Positions 28,555-38,769 are shown, counted from the first letter of the stretch. The stretch: 64,000 bases of DNA from Shinella sp. CPCC 101442 (GCF_024704725.1 NZ_JALIQS010000002.1:248001-312000), one strand, 5' to 3'. The notes: generated by a model from the letters alone, not told the origin. Program-made: numbers and translations.

Positions 28555-29691
28555 TCAGGCGGCGAGGGACACGCGGTTACGGCCGCCGCGCTTCGACATG
28601 TAGAGCGCCTTGTCGGCATTGCTCAGCAGGGAATCGAAACTGGTGCCGTCGTCGCTGCCAAAAGCGATGCCGGCGCTCACCGTGCAGGTGATGGAGCGCC
28701 TGCCGATGGGTATGAGCTTTGCCGCAAAATCCATGCGGATACGCTCGGCGATACGCTGCGCCCGGTCCGGCAGGGTGCGGTCGAGCACCACCACGAACTC
28801 CTCGCCGCCGAGGCGGGCCATGCAGGCGGATGCATCGCAGACATCGCGCAGCACGCCGGCAAATACCTTCAGCACCATATCGCCAGCGGCGTGGCCATGC
28901 CGGTCGTTGACGGACTTGAAATTGTCGAGGTCGAAGGCGATGGCGGCCATGTGGCCGGTCACGGGTTCGCCCTCATAGCGGTCGAAGAGCGCGCGGCGAT
29001 TGAGGAGCCCGGTCAATGCGTCGGTCATGGCGGCGCGGTGATGGCTGCCGGCGACGCGCCACTGGTTGAGCGCCAGCGACATGGCGCCGATGCCGGTGAT
29101 CCCCAGGATCGCCACGATGAGGTTGAGGTTTTCCGCCCAGTTGTCCGGCGCATGCCCCATCACCCACTTGCCCTCGTGGATGAGCACGCCGGCGCAGAAC
29201 ACGAAGGACAGCGCCGTCAGCAGATACAGAATGACGATCCCGGTCAGCGGCAACGGCGCCTCGTCGCGGCCCCACCAGTATTCACGCGCAGTTGCCACGA
29301 GGCAGGCGGCGATCAGGACATTGAGCGCGATGAAGGCAAGGCCGTCATAGCCGGCAACGAGCCACGGAACGGAAAGGATTGTACATGCGGCAAACACGCC
29401 GACAATGCGCCGCCGCCCGTTCAGGCCGGTGCGAAAGCGGTAGGCCGCGCCGTAGATGAAGGCAAAGCCTAGGAATTGCAGCAGGAATGCAAGGCAACCG
29501 ACGGCAACGGTCGGGCGCTCGATGTAGAGGCCGTAGACGATGACCGCTGGCACGATGCAGCCGATACCGATGGACCAGCAGAGCAGGAAACGTTCGACCT
29601 TTGCGGAGAGCCAGGTGGCAAACAGCGTTGCCGACAGGCAGAAGCCGGCAAGGCCGATCGCAAGCAACAATGTGTTATAGTCGGGTGCCAT
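28555..29691 (-). CDS. Membrane diguanylate cyclase (GGDEF domain)
   Basis: The 378-residue protein has about seven membrane segments in its first ~200 residues and a C-terminal GGDEF domain with an active-type GGEEF at 295-299. GGEEF is catalytically competent in known enzymes. No RxxD inhibitory site sits five residues before it. It should make cyclic-di-GMP, the messenger that in Agrobacterium promotes unipolar polysaccharide, so it may connect to the cluster at 4-13 kb; that is inference. The start is ATG 29691 after AGGAGG; the upstream ATG 29727 has weaker support. Confidence 0.9.
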   Translation of the reverse strand: MAPDYNTLLLAIGLAGFCLSATLFATWLSAKVERFLLCWSIGIGCIVPAVIVYGLYIERPTVAVGCLAFLLQFLGFAFIYGAAYRFRTGLNGRRRIVGVFAACTILSVPWLVAGYDGLAFIALNVLIAACLVATAREYWWGRDEAPLPLTGIVILYLLTALSFVFCAGVLIHEGKWVMGHAPDNWAENLNLIVAILGITGIGAMSLALNQWRVAGSHHRAAMTDALTGLLNRRALFDRYEGEPVTGHMAAIAFDLDNFKSVNDRHGHAAGDMVLKVFAGVLRDVCDASACMARLGGEEFVVVLDRTLPDRAQRIAERIRMDFAAKLIPIGRRSITCTVSAGIAFGSDDGTSFDSLLSNADKALYMSKRGGRNRVSLAA

Positions 29692-29778
29692 GCCGCAACG
29701 GCCTCCTGCGTCCGAATGGCCGGACACTAGAGGCCTAGAGGTATCGATATCGTTACCGTGACGAAGGGAACGTCAGGC

Positions 29779-29807
29779 CGCGCTGTGTCGATACGAGACA
29801 CAGCGCG
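29779..29807 (-). terminator. Hairpin downstream of ribE
   Basis: An 11-bp perfect stem (CGCGCTGTGTC / GACACAGCGCG) with a 7-nt loop lies 17 bp past the ribE stop and before the GGDEF gene promoter. No U-run follows, so termination may be partial. Confidence 0.55.
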
Positions 29808-29824
29808 TTGGAGTCACGCACTCG

Positions 29825-30442
29825 TCACGCCTTGGGTGCGGGGAACTCCGCGAGCCGTGCCGCGTAGCGCGCCATCGTATCGACTTCGAAGTTCACGAAG
29901 TCGCCGGCCTTGCGCTCGCCCCACGTGGTCACCTCGAGCGTGTGACGGATGAGCAGCACGTCGAAAACCGCACCATCGACCGCGTTCACGGTGAGCGAGG
30001 TGCCGTCCAGCGCGACCGAACCCTTGGGCGCGACGAATCGCTCCAGCCCCTCGGGTGCGCGGATGCGGTAGCGCGTCGCGTCACCCTCGGCTTCGACGGA
30101 GAGGATTTCCGCCTTGCCATCGACATGGCCGGAGACGATGTGGCCGCCGAGTTCGTCGCCGATCTTCAGCGAGCGTTCGAGATTGATCCTGGTACCGGCC
30201 GTCCAGCCGGCAATCGTCGTCAGCCGCAACGCCTCTTCCCAGGCCTCGACCTCGAACCAGCGGGCATTCGTGCCCTCTTCCGGCAGCGCCGTGACGGTCA
30301 GGCAGGTACCGGAATGGGCAATCGAGGCGCCCATATCGATGGTGGCAGGGTCGTAGTTGGTGCGCACGCGCAGGCGGACCCCCGCATTCATGGGCTCGAC
30401 CTTCTCGACCGTTCCGATGTCAGTGACAATACCGGTAAACAT
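29825..30442 (-). CDS. ribE: Riboflavin synthase, alpha subunit
   Basis: The 205-residue enzyme dismutates two lumazine molecules into riboflavin. It starts with the invariant MFTGIV and contains two lumazine-binding repeats, the first with GASIAHSGTCLTV and the second with GSVALDGTSLTVNAV, where each repeat's conserved serine/cysteine/threonine cluster is visible. The ATG overlaps the ribD stop by one base (TGATG), showing tight coupling. Some groups call this gene ribC. Confidence 0.96.
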   Translation of the reverse strand: MFTGIVTDIGTVEKVEPMNAGVRLRVRTNYDPATIDMGASIAHSGTCLTVTALPEEGTNARWFEVEAWEEALRLTTIAGWTAGTRINLERSLKIGDELGGHIVSGHVDGKAEILSVEAEGDATRYRIRAPEGLERFVAPKGSVALDGTSLTVNAVDGAVFDVLLIRHTLEVTTWGERKAGDFVNFEVDTMARYAARLAEFPAPKA

Positions 30443-31542
30443 CACTCGTCTCTTTCGTATTCTTCAAGACTATCCGCGCCATAGCGCGCCGTGCCGCCAA
30501 GCGAAAAGCCCGCCGGCACCTTTCCGGACACACATGGGGACGCGATCCCCTCTTTGCCAAGGGCAGCAGCGCCATTGAACAGCAGGATGCGATCGACGAG
30601 TCCGGCATCAAGGAAAGACTGTGCGGTCCGCGCGCCGCCCTCGACGAGCAACGAGGAAATGCCGCGTGTCGCAAGCGCCGCCAGCAGTGCATCGAGCCGG
30701 CGCGGATCACAGATCAGCACCTCGACGCCCATGACTTCCAGTGCGTCCTTGCGGGCGGCAAAAGCCGGATCGTCCTTGCCGTCCTTCGCCGTCACCACGA
30801 TCACCGGCACCAGCAGCGCCGTTCGCACGAGTTTCGATCCGGGCGACAGCTCCAGCCGCGGATCGAGCACGATCCGCACCGGCGAGCGCGTTTCAAGACC
30901 CGGCAACCGGCAGGTGAGTTCCGGATCATCGGCCATCGCGGTGCCGATACCGACGAGGATCGCGTCCGTTTCCGCCCGCAATACATGCACCTGGCCGCGC
31001 GAGATCGGGCCAGTGATGGCCACCTGCCCCGCGCCGAGATGGCCAAGCATGCCATCGGTGGAAACGGCAAGTTTCAGAGTCACATAGGGCCGCTTCTTCG
31101 TCTGCCGGGAGAGGTAGGCGGCCAGCGCTGCCTTGCCTTGCGCCTCCAGCAGGCCGGTTTCGACCACGATACCGGCGTCCCGCAACATGGAGAGCCCCCT
31201 GCCCGCCACGCGCCCGTCCGGGTCGGTCACCGCGACCACGACGCGGGCAACGCCCGAGGCGATCAGCGCATCGGCGCAGGGCGGCGTCTTGCCATGGTGC
31301 GAGCAGGGTTCGAGCGTCACATAGGCCGTTGCGCCGCGCGCGGCTTCGCCGGCCATGGCCAATGCCTGCGTTTCCGCATGCGGCCGACCTCCGGGCGCCG
31401 TTACGGCGGAACCGACGATCACGCCGTCCTTGACGATGATGCAGGCAACGGAGGGATTGGTGGAAGTCAGGCCGAGATTGCGGCGGCAGAGGCGGATCGC
31501 CGCTGCCATGAAGCGTTCGTCGTCTGCGACCGGGCCCGGCAT
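30442..31542 (-). CDS. ribD: Bifunctional diaminohydroxyphosphoribosylaminopyrimidine deaminase / reductase
   Basis: The 366-residue enzyme performs the second and third steps of riboflavin synthesis. The N-terminal deaminase has the zinc motif HAET near 56-59 and PCSHHGKTPPC further on. The C-terminal reductase domain begins near RPYVTLKLAVSTDG and includes DAILVGIGTAMADDP and LLVEGGARTAQSFLD. Start and stop abut nrdR and ribE, so glyA-nrdR-ribD-ribE reads as one operon. Confidence 0.96.
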   Translation of the reverse strand: MPGPVADDERFMAAAIRLCRRNLGLTSTNPSVACIIVKDGVIVGSAVTAPGGRPHAETQALAMAGEAARGATAYVTLEPCSHHGKTPPCADALIASGVARVVVAVTDPDGRVAGRGLSMLRDAGIVVETGLLEAQGKAALAAYLSRQTKKRPYVTLKLAVSTDGMLGHLGAGQVAITGPISRGQVHVLRAETDAILVGIGTAMADDPELTCRLPGLETRSPVRIVLDPRLELSPGSKLVRTALLVPVIVVTAKDGKDDPAFAARKDALEVMGVEVLICDPRRLDALLAALATRGISSLLVEGGARTAQSFLDAGLVDRILLFNGAAALGKEGIASPCVSGKVPAGFSLGGTARYGADSLEEYERDE

Positions 31543-32022
31543 CTAGCCGTCAGCGCCCGGATCCCGGGCGATCTTGGCCGCGACTTCGGAAAGGATTTTC
31601 TCGAAGTCGTCGACATGGGAGAAGTCGCGGTAGACGGAGGCGTAACGCACGAAGGCCACGTCATCGAGCGCCTTCAAGGCCTCCAGCACCTGGAGACCGA
31701 TCTCTTCAGACGAAATTTCCGTCTCGCCGGAGCTTTCGAGCCGGCGCACGATGCCCGAGACCGCGCGTTCGATGCGGTCCCGGTCGACGGGCCGTTTGCG
31801 AAGCGCGATCTCGAAGGATTTGAGCAGCTTGTCGCGGTCGAAGGGGGCCTTGCGGCCCGTCTTCTTGGCGACCATCAGCTCACGCAGCTGCACCCGTTCG
31901 AAGGTCGTGAACCGACCGCCGCAATCCGGGCAGATGCGCCGACGGCGAATGGCGGCCCCGTCCTCTGCGGGACGGGAATCCTTCACCTGCGAATCTTCCG
32001 AACTGCAATAGGGGCAGCGCAT
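31543..32022 (-). CDS. nrdR: Transcriptional repressor NrdR
   Basis: The 159-residue protein represses ribonucleotide reductase genes in response to ATP/dATP. The zinc ribbon has cysteines at 3, 6, 31 and 34 (CPYC, CPDC) with RFTTFERV after it. An ATP-cone follows from about residue 50 ([19 protein letters not shown]). Length and position after glyA are standard. No NrdR box was looked for outside the window's own genes, and no nrd operon is present here. Confidence 0.97.
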   Translation of the reverse strand: MRCPYCSSEDSQVKDSRPAEDGAAIRRRRICPDCGGRFTTFERVQLRELMVAKKTGRKAPFDRDKLLKSFEIALRKRPVDRDRIERAVSGIVRRLESSGETEISSEEIGLQVLEALKALDDVAFVRYASVYRDFSHVDDFEKILSEVAAKIARDPGADG

Positions 32023-32031
32023 GCCATTTCC

Positions 32032-33330
<1,299 letters not shown>

Positions 33331-33444
33331 CCTCGAGGCTCCTTAAGGGTGGGTGGCACGGTGTTTATCGTCCTCGCATGGCAAGGGCAATATCCGCTCC
33401 ACGGTTTGCGCCATTTCCGCGCGTCTTCTGCAACAAAAACGACA

Positions 33445-33476
33445 AAGGCCCCGCCTTCCGGAGAAAGCGGGGCCTT
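33445..33476 (-). terminator. Rho-independent terminator after ldtP
   Basis: A 10-bp stem (AAGGCCCCGC / GCGGGGCCTT) with a 12-nt loop lies 23 bp past the ldtP stop and is followed on the minus strand by TTTGTCGTTTTTG. It separates ldtP from the glyA promoter. Confidence 0.85.
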
Positions 33477-33498
33477 GGCAAAAGTCAGACAAATCGCC

Positions 33499-34824
33499 TT
33501 ATTGCGGCAGCAGATCTTCGTCGGGAGAACCGACCGCCTTTTCCGTGCCGATGCCGCTCTGGAGCGCCAGCTCCGTTGCGCCATCCATCTGGTAGATGTC
33601 GTCGCGGAACTGCACGACGCGGTCGCGCGCCGACCAGGCCGAGATGTAAACGAAATAGACCGGAACCTCGACAGCGAGCTTGATCGGCGAGCTGACGCGC
33701 GTGTTGATGACGCTTTCGATCTGCTCGCGCGACCAGCCGGGCGTATCGCGCAGCAGCCAGCTTGTCAGGTCGCGTACATTCTGTACGCGCACGCAGCCCG
33801 AGGATTCGAAGCGCATCAGCTTGTTGAACAGGCCCTGCTGGGGCGTGTCGTGCATATATTCGTTGTTCGGATTGTGGAAGTTGATCTTCGTCGAGGACAT
33901 CGCGTTGATCTTGCCGGGGTCCTGGCGGAACATCAGGTTCGGTGCCTTCTCGGCGTTCCAGTCGACCGTTTCCGGCGCGACTTCCTGGCCCTTGCCATCG
34001 ATCAGGCGGATGTTGTTGCGCGCAAGATAGGTCGGATCCTTGCGCATCAGCGGAACGATGTCCTTCTCGATGATCGAACGCGGCGCGGTCCAGTACGGGT
34101 TGAGGATGACCTCGTAGATCTTGGAGTTGAGGATGTGCGTCGGACGGCTCATACGGCCGACAACGGCGACGTGACGGAGCGCCACGCGACCACCCTCGAC
34201 CGCCTCGATATAGGCGGCGGGAATGTTCACCATGACATAGCGCTGGCCGAGATCGCCCGACATGGTCTGGAGACGCACCATATTGGTGTTCAGCTGGCTC
34301 AGGCGCGTCGTGGCAGGCACGTTCATCGCCTTCAGCGTATATTCGCCGAGCACGCCGTCCTGCGGCAGGCCGTGGCGCGCCTGGAAGCGCTTCACCGCAC
34401 CGTCCACATAGGAATCGAAGGAATTGGACATGCCGGCGGCGCGCGGCAGGTCGCCGGAAATGGTCAGCCGCTGGCGCAGGGCCTGCACGGAGGGGTCGAC
34501 CACGCCGATCTGAAGCTTCTGGCTGGAGCCAACCTGCGGCCAGCCGCCGGCGGACACGATCTGCTGATAGTCGGAAATCGCCTGCTGGATGTTCGGGATC
34601 GAGCCCGGGCCGAGGACAGGATTGTTGGATTCGACGGCGGCGGACGCGCGGGAAGCCTGGGCATCGAACTGGTCGTCCCAGTTGCCGCGGCGCGGAGCAT
34701 TGAGAATGTCGTCGAGGGCCGTCTGGGCCAGCGTCGGGCCGGCCACGGCAGCCGCGCCGAAGGTCGCGGCGGAGCGCAGGAATGCGCGGCGCGAGAACAC
34801 ATCAATTCCGGTTTTGCGAGACAT
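33499..34824 (-). CDS. ldtP: L,D-transpeptidase (YcbB-like), LdtP
   Basis: The ~441-residue exported enzyme makes 3-3 cross-links or attaches proteins to peptidoglycan. A Tat-like signal (SRRAFLRSAATFGAAAVAGPTLA) opens it. A peptidoglycan-binding domain (AVKRFQARHGLPQDGVLGEYTLKAM in parts) sits mid-protein, and the YkuD catalytic motif HDTPQQGLF ... SSGCVRV with the nucleophile cysteine lies near residue 341. I chose ATG 34824; a second ATG at 34836 has its GGAG directly adjacent. With ldtR downstream in the window this matches the Liberibacter/rhizobial ldtP-ldtR pair. Confidence 0.9.
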   Translation of the reverse strand: MSRKTGIDVFSRRAFLRSAATFGAAAVAGPTLAQTALDDILNAPRRGNWDDQFDAQASRASAAVESNNPVLGPGSIPNIQQAISDYQQIVSAGGWPQVGSSQKLQIGVVDPSVQALRQRLTISGDLPRAAGMSNSFDSYVDGAVKRFQARHGLPQDGVLGEYTLKAMNVPATTRLSQLNTNMVRLQTMSGDLGQRYVMVNIPAAYIEAVEGGRVALRHVAVVGRMSRPTHILNSKIYEVILNPYWTAPRSIIEKDIVPLMRKDPTYLARNNIRLIDGKGQEVAPETVDWNAEKAPNLMFRQDPGKINAMSSTKINFHNPNNEYMHDTPQQGLFNKLMRFESSGCVRVQNVRDLTSWLLRDTPGWSREQIESVINTRVSSPIKLAVEVPVYFVYISAWSARDRVVQFRDDIYQMDGATELALQSGIGTEKAVGSPDEDLLPQ

Positions 34825-35212
34825 CAATCCTACCATCTCCTGAGACGCCGTTCAAAGCGGCGGGTGCGCCTTGGGCACGTGACCCGAGGGTCCATACCCG
34901 ATGCAGCTATCACGAATAGGGTTAACAAACGCAAACCGGCCCTGCCGCCCGCGCATACCTTAAGCCCAGCGTCCGGGTCTCATAGCAATATGGCCAATTC
35001 GTGTCTCGGGGCCTTGCCGCCGGATTGCCAGACCAGACGGCGCGGCAAAAATGCACGGCTTCGTCAACAAGCCAGCTTTCGCAAATACGTCCGACATCAG
35101 TCGGAAAAGCCCCTTCACCGTGTTATCACCGTGTCCGCCACGCACGCCTTGCTTTGCTATCGCGAAGGCAGCGTGTCATCGGCCGAAAACGGAATTGGGG
35201 TACGGGGGACAT
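34825..35212. promoter_or_regulatory. Divergent promoter region between ldtP and a secreted-protein gene
   Basis: This 388-bp gap has no gene of its own. Both flanking genes start here and run outward. It should contain the ldtP promoter, the expected target of LdtR. I see AGGGTTAACAAACG near 34918-34931 and scattered short dyads, but no palindrome I can call an LdtR site. Confidence 0.45.
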
Positions 35213-35755
35213 ATGACGTCTGGCAGGATTTTGAAGGCGACGATACCGCTTGCAACGGCGCTGGCGCTGGCGGCAGCGCCAGCAAACGCGGCGCCTTGCC
35301 CATCGGACCGGGCAATTTACGCGCTTGAATTCGACAAGACCCGAATGGTCTACACGCAGGAGAACGCCGAAATCGGGAGCAACTGGAAGAAACGGGTCAA
35401 GTTCGCAGCTCATAGAGAGAACAAGCCCGTCTGGTCCGTTGAAGGCGAAATCTACTGCGATGACATCTTCGGGCTCTGCACCCTCCGCCTGGACACACCT
35501 GCCGACGCTAAAAAAAGCGCAAATGCCGAGACCGAAATCTGCTCGAAATTTACGGTTCCCGTCACCGAAATACACGAGGACCCGAACAGCGACGAGATCG
35601 TCTATATCGCCTTTGGCGGCCTTTCACAGTTTTCACTTGCCTGCCGGAAGGTCATCGACCTGCAGGTTCTCGACAAGCAGCGCTTTACCCAACTGGAAAA
35701 CGAGCAAGGCATCTTCCTGCCACCCTATGTTCGTTTCTCATCCTGCGGACGGTGA
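35213..35755 (+). CDS. Secreted hypothetical protein, 180 aa
   Basis: The protein starts with a clear signal peptide (MTSGRILKATIPLATALALA, then AAPANAA). The mature ~155 residues contain cysteine residues (APCPSD, IYCDDIFGLCTL, EICSKF, LACRKV, SSCGR) that could form disulfides in the periplasm. I do not recognise a family. ATG 35213 follows GGGGGACAT; the frame is open upstream to 35051 without a ribosome site. It lies between ldtP and ldtR, which suggests, but does not show, an envelope role. Confidence 0.75.
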   Translation: MTSGRILKATIPLATALALAAAPANAAPCPSDRAIYALEFDKTRMVYTQENAEIGSNWKKRVKFAAHRENKPVWSVEGEIYCDDIFGLCTLRLDTPADAKKSANAETEICSKFTVPVTEIHEDPNSDEIVYIAFGGLSQFSLACRKVIDLQVLDKQRFTQLENEQGIFLPPYVRFSSCGR

Positions 35756-35785
35756 GCCTCGAAAGAGGGTAGCGGCAAAAACGGC

Positions 35786-35818
35786 AAAGCCGGACGCGCA
35801 GGGAACGCGGCCGGCTTT
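35786..35818. terminator. Terminator hairpin between the secreted-protein gene and ldtR
   Basis: The stem AAAGCCGG / CCGGCTTT, with an inner ACGCG/CGCG extension, lies between convergent genes and ends in TTTTG on the plus strand. It may serve both directions. Confidence 0.7.
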
Positions 35819-35847
35819 TGTGGAGGAGGTCGAAATGTCGGATCGAA

Positions 35848-36360
35848 TTACAGGCGGTAGAGGATCGAGTCGTTCCAGAAGCGATCGAGGCGCTGGAGCA
35901 GCTTGTTCATCTGGTTGAATTCGCCTTCGCCGATGCCGCCGACCTTCTGGATCGAGCCGATATGGCGCTCGTAGAGCTTGGCGACGGTTTCGGCGATCTC
36001 CTGTCCGCTTTCCGTCAGGCTGATGCGGACCGAGCGACGGTCGATGCGCGAGCGCTGGTGGTTGATGAAGCCGAGATCGACGAGCTTCTTGACGTTGTAG
36101 GACACGTTCGAACCGAGATAGTAACCGCGCGAGCGCAGTTCACCGGCGGTCAGTTCCGAGTTGCCGATGTTGAAGAGGAGCAGCGCCTGGACGGCGTTGA
36201 CATCGGAGCGACCGGCGCGGTCGAACTCGTCCTTGATGACGTCGAGCAGGCGGCGGTGCAGACGCTCGACGAGGTGGAGGGATTCCAGATAGAGGTTGCG
36301 GATCGCATCTTCCTGCGTATCGACGACCGGGGCCTGCTGGGGCTTCATCTTCGTGTTCAT
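35848..36360 (-). CDS. ldtR: MarR family regulator LdtR
   Basis: The 170-residue winged-helix protein has the MarR layout: an N-terminal dimerisation helix ([20 protein letters not shown]), HTH around LTAGELRSRGYYLGSNVSYNVKKL, and the wing with RSRIDRRSVRISLT. The sequence and its place beside an L,D-transpeptidase match LdtR described in Candidatus Liberibacter asiaticus and rhizobia, where it activates ldtP and affects osmotic tolerance. It faces the secreted-protein gene convergently, with ldtP beyond it. Confidence 0.9.
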   Translation of the reverse strand: MNTKMKPQQAPVVDTQEDAIRNLYLESLHLVERLHRRLLDVIKDEFDRAGRSDVNAVQALLLFNIGNSELTAGELRSRGYYLGSNVSYNVKKLVDLGFINHQRSRIDRRSVRISLTESGQEIAETVAKLYERHIGSIQKVGGIGEGEFNQMNKLLQRLDRFWNDSILYRL

Positions 36361-36490
36361 GGTTTCTGCCTCACTGTTTTGTTTGGCGGTGTGGTTTGTT
36401 TTCCCGCCTTGAGTGAGAACCTAACGAATGCATCTAAAATTCTACTTAAACCGCAGGCTTAACAGCGCCTTACCGGAGGGCGACCCTGTC

Positions 36491-36928
36491 TCAGGGTGAA
36501 TCAGTTCTTACCGTACGGGCCTGCCGGCGGCGCTGGATGAAGAGCGCAATGCGGAAAAGAACGAAGACGACGGCGATCGCCACATGCATGAAAACGAGCG
36601 TCCGGTCGATGCCGAAAACCGACGGATAGGCCTCGTGCATGACGATTTCCGTGGCGGCCGCGACGAGCCAGATGACCGGCCCCCAGGACACGAGAAGCCA
36701 CAAGCCCACACCCGCCACGGGAAAGAGCACGGCAAGCGCGGTATAGGCCGCCTTCCAGGCCGGCGGCAGCAGATCGAAACGACCCTGCCCGTTAAAGGAG
36801 AAGCCCGTCAGCATCGCCCAGTACTGCAATGCAAACCACAGCGAGGCCACCGCCACCAGCCGCAGGAACAGCGTAAACAGCGTTTCGGTCAGGCTCGGCC
36901 TGGGGCCTTTGGCAGAATCAGCAACCAT
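36491..36928 (-). CDS. DUF6163 family membrane protein
   Basis: The ~145-residue protein has four hydrophobic segments (LFTLFLRLVAVASLWFALQYW, then AAYTALAVLFPVAGVGLWLLV, VIWLVAAATEIVMHEAY, and the last before IQRRRQ) and short polar ends. It resembles the small rhizobial DUF6163 membrane proteins of unknown function. The start is uncertain: 36928 (MVADSAKG) fits the family start best, while 36961 and 36982 are in-frame alternatives. No clear ribosome site supports any of them. It is divergent from hemB. Confidence 0.7.
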   Translation of the reverse strand: MVADSAKGPRPSLTETLFTLFLRLVAVASLWFALQYWAMLTGFSFNGQGRFDLLPPAWKAAYTALAVLFPVAGVGLWLLVSWGPVIWLVAAATEIVMHEAYPSVFGIDRTLVFMHVAIAVVFVLFRIALFIQRRRQARTVRTDSP

Positions 36929-37082
36929 GCGGCGGACAGTAAGGGCAAGGCGAGGCCGCATAAAGCCCGCAAAGTCGATCATGCACGGCCATATGCCGCA
37001 GCCCCCCTCACCGCTCGCGATTTGATTGCCGGTTTCGGCGTGATATGAGGCGCAGATCGGATCGCGCGAGGAAAGTGACATC

Positions 37083-38099
37083 ATGACCGGCAGCAGGCAC
37101 ATTGTCGACGACATCACCGGCGGCCGCCGCATGCGGCGCAACCGGAAAGCCGACTGGACACGCCGCCTCGTGCAGGAAAACCGCCTGACGGTGGACGATC
37201 TTATCTGGCCGGTCTTCGTCGTGCCCGGCAGCAATGTCGTCGATCCCGTCGCCGCCATGCCCGGTGTCAACCGCATGAGCATCGACAAGCTGGTGGAAGC
37301 CGCGAAGGAAGCCGCCGATCTCGGCATTCCAGCCATCGCCACCTTCCCCAATATAGAGATGAGCCTGCGCGACGAAACGGGTTCGCACTGTCTTGTCTCC
37401 AACAACCTCATCAATGAAGCGACCCGCGCCATCAAGGCGGCGGTACCCAACATCGGCGTCATCACCGATGTCGCGCTCGATCCTTTCACCAGCCACGGCC
37501 ATGACGGCGTGCTGCGCGGCGACGTCATCGTCAATGACGAGACGGTAGATCTGGTGGCAAAGGCCGCCGTCCTCCAGGCGGATGCCGGCTCCGACATCAT
37601 CGCCCCCTCGGAAATGATGGACGGGCGCATCGGCGCGATCCGCCATGCGCTTGACGCCGTCGGACACCAGAATGTCGGCATCATGTCCTATGCCACCAAA
37701 TTCGCCTCCGCCTTCTACGGCCCCTATCGCGACGCCATCGGCACCGGCGGTCTTTTGAAGGGCGACAAGAAGACTTATTATATCGACCCCGCCAACGGCA
37801 CCGAGGCGATCCGCGACGCCGCCCTCGACGTGGACGAAGGCGCCGACATGCTGATGGTCAAGCCGGGCCTGCCCTATCTCGATATCTGCTGGCGCATGAA
37901 GGAAGCCTTTGGCCTTCCGGTCTTCGCCTATCAGGTTTCCGGCGAATACAGCCAGATCAAGGCTGCGGCCCTGAACGGCTGGATCGACGGCGAGCGCGTG
38001 ATGCTGGAAACCCTGCTGGCCTTCAAGCGTGCGGGGTGCGACGGAATCCTGACCTATTTCGCAATGGACGTCGCGCGGCACCTGGCGAAGAAGGGCTGA
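37083..38099 (+). CDS. hemB: Porphobilinogen synthase (delta-aminolevulinic acid dehydratase)
   Basis: The 338-residue enzyme joins two aminolevulinate molecules in heme synthesis. The two active-site lysines are in MSYATKFASAFYGPYRDAI and MLMVKPGLPYLDI. The metal-binding stretch reads DVALDPFTSHGHDG, with aspartates where zinc enzymes have cysteines, so it is the Mg-dependent alphaproteobacterial type. The heme made here also feeds ctaA at 1.3-2.4 kb. Length and start are standard. Confidence 0.97.
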   Translation: MTGSRHIVDDITGGRRMRRNRKADWTRRLVQENRLTVDDLIWPVFVVPGSNVVDPVAAMPGVNRMSIDKLVEAAKEAADLGIPAIATFPNIEMSLRDETGSHCLVSNNLINEATRAIKAAVPNIGVITDVALDPFTSHGHDGVLRGDVIVNDETVDLVAKAAVLQADAGSDIIAPSEMMDGRIGAIRHALDAVGHQNVGIMSYATKFASAFYGPYRDAIGTGGLLKGDKKTYYIDPANGTEAIRDAALDVDEGADMLMVKPGLPYLDICWRMKEAFGLPVFAYQVSGEYSQIKAAALNGWIDGERVMLETLLAFKRAGCDGILTYFAMDVARHLAKKG

Positions 38100-38204
38100 G
38101 CGGGAGACTGTCGCCTTGCGGCCATCACCTGTCTGCCGGTGCCCGTTGTTTTCCGGCAAACCATCCCCATATGTCATCGCATGTTCCATCAGGGAGACAG
38201 GCAG

Positions 38205-38669
38205 ATGAGCGCTGATTTCAACGAAACGCGGGTTCCGACGACGGACTGGCAGGCCTATCGCGGCGTGCTGTCGCGGCGGATTTTTGCGTTTCTGATCGAC
38301 TATGCGATCGTCGCCCTGCTCTGGGTTCCGGCAGCCGTCATCGTCTTCTTCCTCGGCGTCCTGACGCTCGGGCTCGGTTTCTTCCTCTATCCTGCCCTCT
38401 TCGCCATCGTCGCGATGCTCTATTTCGGCCTGACGATGGGCGGTCCTTCCCAGGCGAGCGCCGGCATGAATGTCATGGGTCTCGCTCTCGCCCGCGTCGA
38501 TGGCCGGCCGGTCGATTTCCTCACGGCGATCGTGCATCTCGTGCTGTTCTGGATCGGTAATGCCGTGCTGACGCCGTTCATCGTGCTCGTCGGCCTCTTC
38601 ACCGACCGCGGCCGCCTGCTGCACGATCTGCTGCTCGGCACGGTCATGGTGCGCCGCGACCGCTATTGA
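38205..38669 (+). CDS. RDD family membrane protein
   Basis: The 154-residue protein has the RDD pattern: an Arg-Arg near the first membrane helix (LSRRIFAFLIDYAIVALLW), an aspartate within that helix, and a downstream GRLLHDLLLGTVMVRR. Three hydrophobic segments are visible. The family is of unknown function, sometimes tied to ion transport or stress. ATG 38205 follows AGGGAGACAG. It sits between hemB and bpt on the same strand. Confidence 0.88.
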   Translation: MSADFNETRVPTTDWQAYRGVLSRRIFAFLIDYAIVALLWVPAAVIVFFLGVLTLGLGFFLYPALFAIVAMLYFGLTMGGPSQASAGMNVMGLALARVDGRPVDFLTAIVHLVLFWIGNAVLTPFIVLVGLFTDRGRLLHDLLLGTVMVRRDRY

Positions 38670-38769
38670 TCAGGATATGCTGGCGAAATCCTCCAGTTGA
38701 CCTTTTTTTGAACTAGGCCATGGTATTGGCATAGACATGTCACAAAGCGATGGAGTCGCCTCACGGCCG

